A stretch of 64,000 nt of DNA from an uncultured Tolumonas sp. (GCF_963678185.1 NZ_OY782757.1:1437001-1501000); one strand, 5' to 3'; counted from the stretch's first letter, positions 40,486 through 49,553 are shown. Translations and numbers: made by a program. The notes: generated by a model from the sequence alone, not told the origin.

Positions 40486-41376
40486 TTAACTCATGCCGGG
40501 CGCTAATAGGGCGTTATGCGCCACTGCCAGACATGCTGAATTGCGTAACCAGAGCTGATACTCAGCCCCTGTCAGGTGATGGTCAGCCGAACAATCGACA
40601 TTCCATAACCGTAATAAATAACCAGCCATCGCGGCCCTGATCTGAATAGTTTTCACACCATCAGTCATGGCGTAATCAAGTGCAATCGCTTCTTGATGTT
40701 TGAGATTCGGATGCGGCACTAATTCGAGCGAAATGAGGGAGTTCCATTGATCATCATTCGTTGATTGCTCTGCTTCGTTCAGCGTTGAATCAGTAACGAA
40801 CGTACATTGTTTTACCCGCGTTAATACGAAATCTCTGAATGCACATTGTAAACGGTCATAGGCGCGTACATGCCAGCGTAATCCACTATCAACCAGCGTA
40901 TGCGGCACTATCTCACGTACCGTTTCGCCACTGCTCAGTGAGATATAGTTGATCTGAACCGCTTTGCGTTTGTGAATCGCTTCGGTCAAGGTCGCGATAA
41001 TAGACAGTGCAGGCTGATTGAGATGATGTGGTGCTTCACAAGGGAATGGCGCACCACGTTTACCCGAGAAACCATCACCAAAGCCCTGACTCAACGTTGC
41101 CAGTGTGCGTAGCGGGTCGTATTGAAACAGAGAACGAAATTGAGTGCCTCGAACGTGCAATCGACGCTGTGCGTCATATTCGATGTTCTGTGGCGCCAGT
41201 TCACGATAGAGGGTGAAATCTTTCGTCACCTGAGCAGGTGCGATGTTGAAGCGTGCGATCAGGTCTGCCCGCACCGCTTCACCTTTAAACATCAATGTAA
41301 AGTCGATATGCGCAAGCCGCTCCCGAGTTGCCTGCGGGAGTGCATCTAAACGCTTTTCAGTGACGTTTGCAGGCAT
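40486..41376 (-). CDS. WYL-domain transcriptional regulator (BrxR/CapW-like)
   Basis: A 296-aa protein with an N-terminal winged-helix region (about 15-85, ARFNIAPAQVTKDFTLYREL) and a WYL domain (about 125-205, VQINYISLSSGET and HTLVDSGLRWHVRAYD). A C-terminal dimerisation part follows. Its layout matches BrxR/CapW-type repressors found at the head of defence operons; those repressors bind inverted repeats and respond to an unknown signal. It is the first gene of the restriction/RT operon and has a 9-bp inverted repeat just before its start. Confidence 0.88.
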   Translation of the reverse strand: MPANVTEKRLDALPQATRERLAHIDFTLMFKGEAVRADLIARFNIAPAQVTKDFTLYRELAPQNIEYDAQRRLHVRGTQFRSLFQYDPLRTLATLSQGFGDGFSGKRGAPFPCEAPHHLNQPALSIIATLTEAIHKRKAVQINYISLSSGETVREIVPHTLVDSGLRWHVRAYDRLQCAFRDFVLTRVKQCTFVTDSTLNEAEQSTNDDQWNSLISLELVPHPNLKHQEAIALDYAMTDGVKTIQIRAAMAGYLLRLWNVDCSADHHLTGAEYQLWLRNSACLAVAHNALLAPGMS

Positions 41377-41385
41377 GTAAAGATT

Positions 41386-41412
41386 TGCACCTAATCAAAT
41401 GTGTTAGGTGCA
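41386..41412. promoter_or_regulatory. Putative WYL-regulator operator
   Basis: TGCACCTAA (41386-41394) and TTAGGTGCA (41404-41412) are perfect 9-bp arms spaced by 9 bases, centred about 23 bp before the regulator ATG. Position and symmetry suit autorepression by the dimeric WYL protein. Confidence 0.65.
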
Positions 41413-41504
41413 TCGTACTGCGTTATGGCGCGTTTGGGAAGCAATTGGCACGGATATATCAAAGTTTTAATTCATCAGCGCCAGATCATCATTTGCCTAA
41501 TCAA

Positions 41505-42191
41505 TCACAATGAATAAACGGGAAACTGACTACAGCCAAAATTACGAAAACCATCATCTGTCGTTTTCGTATCGACTTTAGAGAGATATAAGAATCGCTC
41601 TAAAGCCGGTATAAATTTCTCATCCTGTAATATCGCATTTTTACTCTCTAGGTTATATGCGCAGTTAATAGGAAAATGCACCAATGATGCATATTCTGGA
41701 AATTTCACTTTCAATGCACTACACCAAGCTTTTTGAATCATGGCCGCAATGCCAGATGAATTATCAGGTGAGCAATCACCTAAATAATAATAAACATCCT
41801 TATCAAATAATAATACAAGATGATAGTGATGATGAAATGATTCATCCTTCTCCCTCGTCCAGATATATTTAAAGTCATCCCTATCTACCGTTATATTTTT
41901 ATTCTTGCGATATACCTTCAATTGACTCTTTAATGACTCAAAAAAACGAGTAATAGACTTTGGATCTGCTTGTTGAAAATGGGATGGAGTATCTACATCT
42001 CCATCCATGTAATCATTGGCAAAGCGTAAGTCTATCCTGAATGCTCTTACCCTACTATAATACCGTAAGCTTTTCTGCACTGTCTCTATGATTCTATTAA
42101 CCTTATACAGATCTAAAGATCCATAGTTCTTAGTCATTCTGTTTGTTAAATTATTATATTCAATGGTTGTCAGTTGATTATCGAAATACAT
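41505..42191 (-). CDS. Inovirus Gp2 / YagK-YfjJ C-terminal family protein
   Basis: A 228-aa protein of the inovirus-Gp2 (YagK/YfjJ C-terminal) type, found in filamentous phage and P4-like elements and thought to take part in replication. The core has SFHHHYHLVLLFDKDVYYYLGD, written here with its H-Y-H motif as the key feature; this resembles the HUH signature of rolling-circle initiators. IQKAWCSALK follows. The ATG at 42191 (MYFDNQLTT), behind GAGGTG, is preferred to 42212. It is AT-rich compared with the core genome and follows the DUF3987 and AlpA genes. Confidence 0.75.
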   Translation of the reverse strand: MYFDNQLTTIEYNNLTNRMTKNYGSLDLYKVNRIIETVQKSLRYYSRVRAFRIDLRFANDYMDGDVDTPSHFQQADPKSITRFFESLKSQLKVYRKNKNITVDRDDFKYIWTREKDESFHHHYHLVLLFDKDVYYYLGDCSPDNSSGIAAMIQKAWCSALKVKFPEYASLVHFPINCAYNLESKNAILQDEKFIPALERFLYLSKVDTKTTDDGFRNFGCSQFPVYSL

Positions 42192-42395
42192 ATACACCTC
42201 AATAAACGGCATAGATAACCCATAACTATGCCGTTATTAATTAAATGAATTACATTAAGAGTAGAAATGTATCATTGGCATATATTACAATACCAACAAA
42301 AATTAATATAAAAATAAGACGTTACGTAAGAAAACCTCCATCAATTATGAGAAAAAACCATGAAGGATGTTAATTAAACACTCTGAAGTTATTTT

Positions 42396-43841
42396 TTAAA
42401 CCCTAGGTGTGCCATATGGCAAATATTGAATATAGTTTGTTTTTCCATGTTTAAATACATTAATCTTTCCCCGTTGAAAAAGTGTGGCTAAGGCCTTCTC
42501 CAGTGAACATTTTGAGCGAACACTATTGGGACCGAACTTTAGAAGATGATTTTTTGGAAATACACAATTCGGATAATTATGTATTTTGTGTTGCAACCAA
42601 CTATCAAGTAAATCTGCAAATCTAATTTCTTCTGGAATGCAACTTTTACTCATCAAATAGATGAAGGAATCAAAATACCAGTTCGCTATTGTTATAGCTG
42701 CATACATGATCTGGTCAGAAACCAATGCATCACCACTACAAAATCCCTCCAAAACCCCAGCGATTCTGGATACATGTTCAGCATGCTTTGAAGCATAATC
42801 ACGAAAATTCTCTAGCAAACCCAACGGCGTGCACAGTGATTCAACGCGATTAAATTCAGCAGACCATCTCGCACTAGCTTCAGGAGAAAACCGAATAATG
42901 TCTCGAGGTTGTCCTGTAATTCTTCGCCATACAGCTTTTTGTAATCGTTCTCTAATTCGTTTGTTAAAAGCCTCCAACGCCATTGGATTTGAGTTATTAA
43001 TTAACCATTCTTCTTTGTCGCTTGTTCTCTGTCCTATCGTCGAAAGAGGTGCACAAAATAGCGTCCGAGCGAAGAATCCTGAAGCTCGCGACTGTTCGCC
43101 TTTTTTCGCCATGTATGCTTCAAACAGTTGTGGCTGAACCATGAACATACAACTGAGTCTAGCATCTTCGATTTTAAACACCTCAGTACTGGCACGATCA
43201 ACCTCAATGGAACTACCATTCCACAATGAGTTCAGTAAAGCTGAATCACTGAGTAATTCACCGAACAAAATACTACCGGCTTCATCAGAATAAAGACCTA
43301 AAGACGGCCAACCAGTGCCCAACATTTTTTTAATAGCCGCCGTCGTGATGTCATTAATCACGACACGTTTACGAACTGGTTCTTTAGGTTTTGCATTTGA
43401 ACATTCAATTAGTGCTTTTATCGTTTTCTCTGGATCTTCGCCCTTCTTGATATCTTGCTGTAACTTTTTACGAAGTGCGTGATATTGCACTTCCCATACT
43501 GAAATATCAGTTTTATTGTTTGATACGTGGTCTTGATGCTCTATTTCCCACTCTGCTTCAAGTTCACGAATCCCACTCATTAGCAATCGATCTACGGTCG
43601 ATTTACGTTCTCCAGATTCCGCTAATATCATTTGGTATAGCGAAATTGGGTAACGCATTTTTTCCTTTGGTTCCACGTCAAAAAGGTCTTGGCAAGACAG
43701 CGACATTGCTCCAAGTAACGAAGATGCAATCAAAGGTAATGGTGCCTGAGTTTCTGCATGTACCCTCTGGATTACCTGTTGCAACCCAATAGGTAATACA
43801 TGAAAAGGAAATTGCACTGGATTTTTGTCAAAAGTATTCAT
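42396..43841 (-). CDS. DUF3987 / YfjI-type protein (primase-helicase-like ATPase)
   Basis: A 481-aa protein of the DUF3987 family found in cryptic prophages and satellites (E. coli YfjI type). A P-loop-like ILAESGERKSTVDRLLMSG is near residue 70. VINDITTAAIKKML and LYSDEAGSILFGELL (acidic Walker-B-like) follow, then HVSRIAGVLEGF. It is likely a replication-associated ATPase, but no activity is proven for the family. The ATG at 43841, behind TGGAG, is chosen over 43862, which overlaps the AlpA stop. The AlpA-DUF3987-Gp2 order is a common satellite module. Confidence 0.82.
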   Translation of the reverse strand: MNTFDKNPVQFPFHVLPIGLQQVIQRVHAETQAPLPLIASSLLGAMSLSCQDLFDVEPKEKMRYPISLYQMILAESGERKSTVDRLLMSGIRELEAEWEIEHQDHVSNNKTDISVWEVQYHALRKKLQQDIKKGEDPEKTIKALIECSNAKPKEPVRKRVVINDITTAAIKKMLGTGWPSLGLYSDEAGSILFGELLSDSALLNSLWNGSSIEVDRASTEVFKIEDARLSCMFMVQPQLFEAYMAKKGEQSRASGFFARTLFCAPLSTIGQRTSDKEEWLINNSNPMALEAFNKRIRERLQKAVWRRITGQPRDIIRFSPEASARWSAEFNRVESLCTPLGLLENFRDYASKHAEHVSRIAGVLEGFCSGDALVSDQIMYAAITIANWYFDSFIYLMSKSCIPEEIRFADLLDSWLQHKIHNYPNCVFPKNHLLKFGPNSVRSKCSLEKALATLFQRGKINVFKHGKTNYIQYLPYGTPRV

Positions 43842-43858
43842 AATTACGCTCCAAAGAA

Positions 43859-44212
43859 TCAATTTGTTGAAGTTAAAGAACTAATCCACGCAGCAACATC
43901 GACTAAGTGCCAGCCAATCGCTGACGCACCAAGTTTGATGGGTCTAGGAAAAGTAGGGTCGAATCGTGGTGACTTTGGGTTTAAGCGGTCATAGATCGTT
44001 GAACGACTAAGACTGATCATTGCAGCAAACTCTTTGATTCGAATGATCCGATCACCATCACCGAAGATTGGGGAACACCTATGGCCTACCAAAGGCGTAT
44101 GTTCTTTTGTAGTGACGATATGATTTCCACAATTTGAAGTGGATAGCATTTGACTAAGATGGTTTAAATGCATTGGTATCAGCTTGATGCTTGTATCCTT
44201 TAACTTTTTCAT
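43859..44212 (-). CDS. alpA: AlpA-family excisionase/regulator
   Basis: A 117-aa DNA-binding protein. The C-terminal 65 residues are the AlpA/MerR-like winged helix: RIIRIKEFAAMISLSRSTIY, then FPRPIKLGASAIGWHLVDV and WISS. An N-terminal extension of about 50 aa is unusual; AlpA proteins are commonly 65-75 aa. The ATG follows AAGGA. AlpA proteins control integrase expression and excision of P4-like elements, so it may regulate this island. Confidence 0.85.
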   Translation of the reverse strand: MKKLKDTSIKLIPMHLNHLSQMLSTSNCGNHIVTTKEHTPLVGHRCSPIFGDGDRIIRIKEFAAMISLSRSTIYDRLNPKSPRFDPTFPRPIKLGASAIGWHLVDVAAWISSLTSTN

Positions 44213-44304
44213 GTTTTTTCCTTCGCTCGTTGAGTTAAAACAAGACTAGAGTTTTTGGATTTATGTAACCTCCGAAAATCGGCAGAGACAAGGAGAAAAA
44301 TTTA

Positions 44305-46062
44305 GTGATAGTAAAATCAATTAATTATGAGGAAATCATTTCATCGCTTTTTGATGCTTGTGATTTAGTTGATGACAGAAAAGAACAACTTTCCATAAAG
44401 CGTAGCTTCACAACAAAACAAGATATTTTTTCTGATGTATTACTTAACCGGCTAGTTTCTTTTCTTTCAGGTAATGATGAACAGCTGATGGTTCAACTTG
44501 GTGGTGTATTAGAACTTGTTGAAGAAGCAATGAAAAATTTAAGTTCTTCACCATATCTGCTTGATATGGAAAAAGAAGATTACAACAAGGAATTTCAAAA
44601 GAAATTAATAGTTCCTTTTTCTGCACTACTATTATTTAATTTAATTGAAAACTTTAGTACAAACAGCCCTATTTATCATTTTATAAACCTTATTAACTCA
44701 AAATTAGAAACAGAAGAAAAAACGCCACTTGATGTACTGATTCGAAATTACATAAAGGCAATCTTAAAAAATAAAAATTTAACAACTGAAGAAACAACAG
44801 AGTTCAATGAATTTATAGGGAAAATATCTTTAAAGTCAGCATTAAAACAAAAAACAATTAATGAAAGAGTTGAACATTTAATCACACAACACAAAACACT
44901 CAACAAAAAAGGAAATAAAGACTCTGAAAATGCCAGTAAAGAACTATTTTTATTGATATCGTCCGCTCTACAAGGAATGCGTCTTGCTTTATATTTTAGA
45001 GATCACATTGATGAATTTTCTTATTATTACCTCTCCGCAATAAACAAATCAAAGCACACAAAAACTGAACACTGGAAGTCATTAAATAACTTAATAACTG
45101 AAATAAATAAATCTATAAAAAAAGGAAAAAATAATCAACAAAAATTAATAAACATGACAGAAAACTTATCTATCAGATATCATGCAAATCTAAATGATAA
45201 ATACATGAGCAAATCCGCACACATTTTACATTATTTAATCCACCACAGATTCGACAGGGAAAACTCATGTTGGTTCCAGAGGCAAAACCTTAAATATAAA
45301 AATAGTTCCCCCTATTACATGCTCGACACCCTAATTAAAATTTATGATCTCAATTTCGACTCCGCAGCAATGGAGTCATTAAAGATAATTAAAAATAGCG
45401 AAAACCATCCCAATTACAGACTAACATCCACTTATACAAAGATATATATCTGCCTACTTATTAAAACCAGCAACTCCAATATTAAAAATAACACATTAAC
45501 TCCTTACATTTACAAGATAGTTTCAACAGAAAACTTCAAAGAAAAAGCAATTCCATCTCATGGGATGAGCTTTTTCAATAAATCATCAATCTTTTCAAAT
45601 GACGTGGAGTTCTTTACATTAATTGATTGCTTATCTGAGTGGAATATAAACCTAAAAGAAGAATTAGATATAGGAACAGAAAAATCAGATGAATATGATA
45701 TTGATTTCACATCTAAGATTGAAAAATCTCTCAATAAAATATACACAGCCTTAGGAAGTAAAGATTTAGCATACAATGAAATAGATGATGAAAGCCTAAG
45801 AAAAGCTGTGAACTCAACACTTACAACAAATGAGTTAATAGAATGCACAATAGGATTCATCCCTAATATGTCATTGTATTTTTCGCTGAGAGAAATGGCA
45901 TTCATTTATTCCGCAATGAGCCACAAGATGATAATTGAGTCACCTTCAATATGTCGATTTGTTTCATGGCCATTGAATTTGAAAAGAAAACTACTGAAAG
46001 CTATAAGTCCAAACGAATACATTAACGACGAAAAAAACGAAACAACTAACTCATCAAAATAG
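44305..46062 (+). CDS. AT-rich 585-aa protein of unknown function
   Basis: I do not recognise this protein. It starts with GTG at 44305 behind a strong AAGGAG site and runs 585 codons without interruption, so it is probably real. It is rich in Lys, Asn, Ile and Ser and markedly AT-rich compared with its neighbours, which indicates recent transfer. It seems largely helical, with a Lys-rich stretch near 255-290 (NKSIKKGKNNQQK) and no signal peptide or obvious enzyme motif. It is divergent from alpA and ends before a perfect 15-bp hairpin. A defence or phage-exclusion role is only a guess from position. Confidence 0.7.
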   Translation: MIVKSINYEEIISSLFDACDLVDDRKEQLSIKRSFTTKQDIFSDVLLNRLVSFLSGNDEQLMVQLGGVLELVEEAMKNLSSSPYLLDMEKEDYNKEFQKKLIVPFSALLLFNLIENFSTNSPIYHFINLINSKLETEEKTPLDVLIRNYIKAILKNKNLTTEETTEFNEFIGKISLKSALKQKTINERVEHLITQHKTLNKKGNKDSENASKELFLLISSALQGMRLALYFRDHIDEFSYYYLSAINKSKHTKTEHWKSLNNLITEINKSIKKGKNNQQKLINMTENLSIRYHANLNDKYMSKSAHILHYLIHHRFDRENSCWFQRQNLKYKNSSPYYMLDTLIKIYDLNFDSAAMESLKIIKNSENHPNYRLTSTYTKIYICLLIKTSNSNIKNNTLTPYIYKIVSTENFKEKAIPSHGMSFFNKSSIFSNDVEFFTLIDCLSEWNINLKEELDIGTEKSDEYDIDFTSKIEKSLNKIYTALGSKDLAYNEIDDESLRKAVNSTLTTNELIECTIGFIPNMSLYFSLREMAFIYSAMSHKMIIESPSICRFVSWPLNLKRKLLKAISPNEYINDEKNETTNSSK

Positions 46063-46069
46063 AGAACTT

Positions 46070-46105
46070 ATTGCCACTTCTGCTACTAATAGCAGAAGTG
46101 GCAAT
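46070..46105. repeat. Perfect 15-bp hairpin after the AT-rich gene
   Basis: ATTGCCACTTCTGCT (46070-46084) and AGCAGAAGTGGCAAT (46091-46105) pair perfectly around ACTAAT, 8 bp after the stop at 46062. No T-tract follows, so it is an atypical terminator or a transcript-end stabiliser. Confidence 0.65.
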
Positions 46106-46199
46106 AGATTAGTGCCCCACTAAAAAACACTCAATCCGAATTTATTACAAATATATATCATTCCTTAGACGTAAACACAAAATAACAAGGAATATATTT

Positions 46200-47150
46200 A
46201 TGGCTCACGAAATCTCATCGATGGCTTATACCGGTGCAACACCATGGCACGGTTTAGGCAATCAATTAACCGAACAACAACCAATTAATATCTGGCTTAA
46301 AGAGGCAGGTATGGATTGGTCTATTCAACAGTCTGACGTTTTATTTAATGCGGACTCTGCTGCGTTAAATATTCGTTCTCATTCTGATGCCAAGGTACTT
46401 TATCGCTCTGATTCATTAGAGCCATTATCGGTGGTCTCCAATCGTTATAAAGTCGTGCAGCCGCATGAAGTGTTGAACTTTTATAAAGACTTGGTTTCTG
46501 TCGGTGGGTTTGAATTAGAAACAGCGGGGGTATTAAAAGGCGGACGTAAACTCTGGGCGTTAGCAAAAACCGGTCAAGAGGCTCGCATTAAAGGTAATGA
46601 CCGTATTAAAGCCTATCTGTTATTAGCCACCAGTTGTGACGGTACGTTGTGTACGACCGCGCAATTCACCTCTGTGCGCGTGGTGTGTAATAACACCTTG
46701 CTGATGGCAACACGGGAGAGCTCCGGTGCCGTGAAAGTACCGCACTCCACCAAGTTTGACCCAATGCAGGTGAAAGAAGCATTAGGGCTGGGCTTTTCTA
46801 ATTGGGATACGTTTATGCGTAATCTCAAGCAACTGGGGCAGCGCTCTGTATCACCCGAGGAAGCAGACCAGTATTTGCGTATTGTGTTGAATGAACCGGA
46901 ATACAGCGAAGCCAATGCCGATTCCAAAATCTTCCAGAAAGTGAGTGGTTTGTATCTGGGTGAAGGCATGGGGTCAGATTACTCGGCTGCCAGTGGCACG
47001 GCGTGGGGGTTACTGAATGCGGTCACGGAATATGTCGACCATCATCGCCGAGCACGCAATCAAGACAATCGCCTTGATTCCGCTTGGTTTGGTCAGGGCG
47101 CACAACTGAAACACAAAGCGTTAGAACAGGCGTTAACCCTCGTTCACTGA
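46200..47150 (+). CDS. DUF932 family phage/plasmid-like protein
   Basis: A 316-aa protein of the DUF932 (phage/plasmid-like TIGR03299) family. Characteristic parts are the N-terminal MAYTGATPWHGLG, the central KGGRKLWALAKTG and RVVCNNTLLMAT, and the C-terminal TAWGLLNAVTEYVDH. The biochemical role is not established; members sit beside recombination nucleases on plasmids and integrative elements, as here. RBS AAGGA. Base composition is close to the core genome and unlike the gene before it. Confidence 0.88.
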   Translation: MAHEISSMAYTGATPWHGLGNQLTEQQPINIWLKEAGMDWSIQQSDVLFNADSAALNIRSHSDAKVLYRSDSLEPLSVVSNRYKVVQPHEVLNFYKDLVSVGGFELETAGVLKGGRKLWALAKTGQEARIKGNDRIKAYLLLATSCDGTLCTTAQFTSVRVVCNNTLLMATRESSGAVKVPHSTKFDPMQVKEALGLGFSNWDTFMRNLKQLGQRSVSPEEADQYLRIVLNEPEYSEANADSKIFQKVSGLYLGEGMGSDYSAASGTAWGLLNAVTEYVDHHRRARNQDNRLDSAWFGQGAQLKHKALEQALTLVH

Positions 47151-47189
47151 TTTATTTCCTTTATCCCCTTTATTCCATTCATTCAGTAG

Positions 47190-47218
47190 CCCCGAGCGGT
47201 CTTGCCCTCGGGGTTTTT
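47190..47218 (+). terminator. Terminator/attenuator between the DUF932 and YqaJ genes
   Basis: CCCCGAG (47190-47196) and CTCGGGG (47207-47213) with a 10-base loop are followed by TTTTT. It lies just before the nuclease gene and may reduce read-through into it. Confidence 0.75.
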
Positions 47219-47234
47219 CATTTCTGGAGTTTCT

Positions 47235-48218
47235 ATGAAAGCACGTTATTACCAAGCCATTCGGTTGGCCTCGACCACTGATTTAGGCCGTGAAGCATGG
47301 TTGAAAATCAGAGCGCAAGGGATTGGTTCTTCGGATGCAGCAGTAGCCGTGGGGCTATCGCCGTATAAAAGCCCGTTATCGCTGTGGCTTGAGAAGACCA
47401 ATCGTAAGCCAGCCGTGGATTTATCCGAGAAAGAAGCCGTGATTTGGGGGACGGTGTTAGAGCCGGTATTGGCCAAAGTGTATGCCGCCAGAACAGGCCG
47501 ACGTGTGCGACGGGTCAATGCGGTGCTTCAGCATCCTGACTACCCATTTATGCTGGCGAACCTTGACCGTGAAGTGGTGGGAAAAGCGGATTGCGGGATA
47601 TTGGAGATTAAAACGGCGGGTTATCACTCGGCACCACAATGGGAAGACGGGATACCGATTGCTTACCAATGTCAGGTATTACATCAATTGGCGGTGACCG
47701 GTCATGCGTGGGCCGATGTGGCGGTGTTGATTGGTGGGCAGGATTTTCGGATTTATCGTATCGAACGCGATGATGACAAAATCGCTGACCTTATTGAGCG
47801 GGAAGCGCAGTTCTGGGCTTGTGTTACTGAAGACCAACAACCTGAGCCTGATGGATCTGATGATGCAGGCAAAGCGCTGTTATCCCTGTTTCCCGCAGAT
47901 AACGGCCAAACCCTCGATTTATCAGAGTCGCCGGAATACAACCAACTGTTTGCCGAACTACTCGATTTACGCGAACAGAAGGAAGTCACCGAGCGTAAAG
48001 AATCCGAAATCAAGCAACGGATTCAAGTGGCGTTAGGCACCTGTACGGCTGCGTTATTCCAGCAAGGCAAAGTCACTTGGCGCAAAGCCAAAGACCGGCT
48101 GGTTGCTGATGTCGATAAAATCAGTCAGGAACACCCTGAGTTGATCCAACAATACTGCAAACCTGTTCCAGGCTCACGCCGCTTTACCATTCAAACTACT
48201 GCGCAATCTTCTCATTAA
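47235..48218 (+). CDS. YqaJ-family viral recombinase (lambda-exonuclease-like)
   Basis: A 327-aa nuclease of the YqaJ/lambda exonuclease group, expected to resect DNA 5'-3' for single-strand annealing. The PD-(D/E)xK core is visible: GIGSSDAAVAVGLSPY, WGTVLEPVLAKVY, ANLDREVVGKADCGILEIKT (key residues Asp and E-x-K) and YQCQVLHQLAVTG. A C-terminal coiled-coil (LDLREQKEVTERKESEIK) follows. The ATG at 47235, behind CTGGAG, is chosen; the longer frame from 47202 begins inside the preceding terminator. No RecT/Bet-like annealase was recognised beside it. Confidence 0.9.
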   Translation: MKARYYQAIRLASTTDLGREAWLKIRAQGIGSSDAAVAVGLSPYKSPLSLWLEKTNRKPAVDLSEKEAVIWGTVLEPVLAKVYAARTGRRVRRVNAVLQHPDYPFMLANLDREVVGKADCGILEIKTAGYHSAPQWEDGIPIAYQCQVLHQLAVTGHAWADVAVLIGGQDFRIYRIERDDDKIADLIEREAQFWACVTEDQQPEPDGSDDAGKALLSLFPADNGQTLDLSESPEYNQLFAELLDLREQKEVTERKESEIKQRIQVALGTCTAALFQQGKVTWRKAKDRLVADVDKISQEHPELIQQYCKPVPGSRRFTIQTTAQSSH

Positions 48219-48236
48219 TCCCTCTAAGGAGTCCGT

Positions 48237-49169
48237 ATGATTAAAGGACTGGCAATTACCCCGCCTGTCATCGGGCGTATCTCCATTGGCCGTTTAGTGT
48301 GTAAGAACGATAAATGGCTACCGGAGAAAGACGATAGTTTTACCTTAACGACACAAATCAAAAATAAGGGGGAATGGTTACTGCACCCGCTGCATCAAAA
48401 ACTCTCAGAAGCCGCGCCGAATCAGAAAATCCGCGCAATACCGGTTCGGATGCTGTTTAACGACACCGACTTAAATCTGCGTGCGGAATACAGTGCGTTT
48501 GACCGACAAACCGGACGACCACTGTGTGTCGGCGATGGTGAAAAAGCCAGACGCGTGAGTGCAGCCGGTGGCACAGAAGAACAGCCTTGTGCAGGCCCGC
48601 AGTTTTGCCCGTATGCGCGAGAACATGGTTGCAAGCTCTATGGTCGATTGAATGTGCAGGTTGATGGTCAAGGTGATGAGTTAGGCAGTTTCATCTTCCG
48701 CACGACCGGTTATAACTCGGTGCGAACCTTAGCAGCCCGTTTGCAATACTTTCAGGCATTGAGTGGTGGAAACACCCGTTATCTGCCCTTGCTGCTTAAG
48801 CTTCGCGCCAAGACCACCACACTGTCGTATCAAACACCCGTGTATTACGTGGACCTGACTTTGCGAGAAGGCGCTGAACTTGCCAGTACCATCCGCCAAG
48901 CCAAAGACGCTGCCGAATCCGATTTAGAAGCGGGTTTAGGCATGATTGAGCTGGAGCACACCGCCCGACAATTACTGCAAAACGGCCAGTTCGAAGACTC
49001 GGAAGAAGAGATCCCGCTGGTCATGGAAGAGTTCTATCCTGACGGACCAGTTCACGATGACAAAACGGCTGTTTTCACTCATCAGATAGCCAGTGAACAG
49101 CCTATTCAACAGCGGAGAAAAACAACGTTAACGCCTAAATTGGGGAATCAGGCTAATACAACAAATTAA
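48237..49169 (+). CDS. Conserved mobile-element protein (putative hydrolase/metal-binding; RDF-like?)
   Basis: A 310-aa protein whose homologues on integrative elements are annotated as hydrolase or metal-binding proteins. Conserved parts are ITPPVIGRISIGRLV, IPVRMLFNDTDLNLRAEYS, a Cys cluster (CAGPQFCPYAREHGCKLYGR, four Cys-like ligands at short spacing) and FRTTGYNSVRTLAARLQYF. The Cys cluster could bind zinc. A relation to phiC31-gp3-type recombination directionality factors is possible but unproven. It starts 18 bp after the nuclease gene with AAGGAG, so it is co-translated with it. Confidence 0.75.
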   Translation: MIKGLAITPPVIGRISIGRLVCKNDKWLPEKDDSFTLTTQIKNKGEWLLHPLHQKLSEAAPNQKIRAIPVRMLFNDTDLNLRAEYSAFDRQTGRPLCVGDGEKARRVSAAGGTEEQPCAGPQFCPYAREHGCKLYGRLNVQVDGQGDELGSFIFRTTGYNSVRTLAARLQYFQALSGGNTRYLPLLLKLRAKTTTLSYQTPVYYVDLTLREGAELASTIRQAKDAAESDLEAGLGMIELEHTARQLLQNGQFEDSEEEIPLVMEEFYPDGPVHDDKTAVFTHQIASEQPIQQRRKTTLTPKLGNQANTTN

Positions 49170-49190
49170 GTTAACTACAAATACTCATGA

Positions 49191-49553
49191 TTAAGAATCA
49201 GCAAGTCGTTCAACTAATTGCATCATCGTATTAAGTAATAGTTTCCGGTCAGTATCATTCAATCTGGCTAGTTGCTGACTTAATATAATGCTTTGCTCAG
49301 TAGGACGATTGCTGGTTTCACGTAGGAAATCAGTTAACTCACAGTCAAAAAGTTGAGCCAATTCAGCCAGTCGGACAATGGTTGGCACCACAATACCTCG
49401 CTCCATTCGGGAAACAGCTTCCATACCGATATTTAGGTACTCTGCCACCTCCTCTTGCGTCATGGCTTTTTGTTGTCGTTGACGCGCAATTGCTTTCCCA
49501 ATGGTCTTAGTCAGCAGCTCAATGTTGATCTCAGTCATGAGTCCTCCAGTCAA
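49191..49553 (-). CDS. XRE-family HTH transcriptional regulator
   Basis: A 120-aa regulator. The helix-turn-helix lies at about 18-70 (RQQKAMTQEEVAEYLNIG and EAVSRMERGIVVPTIVRLAEL), followed by a short C-terminal helical part. It is convergent with the recombination module and divergent from the small membrane-protein gene at 49770. Inverted repeats in the divergent region suggest autoregulation. Confidence 0.9.
   Translation of the reverse strand: MTGGLMTEINIELLTKTIGKAIARQRQQKAMTQEEVAEYLNIGMEAVSRMERGIVVPTIVRLAELAQLFDCELTDFLRETSNRPTEQSIILSQQLARLNDTDRKLLLNTMMQLVERLADS

Noticed and set aside
46070-46105. 15-bp hairpin as a standard terminator
   Set aside because: Strong stem but no following T-tract on either strand, so it is listed only as a hairpin.
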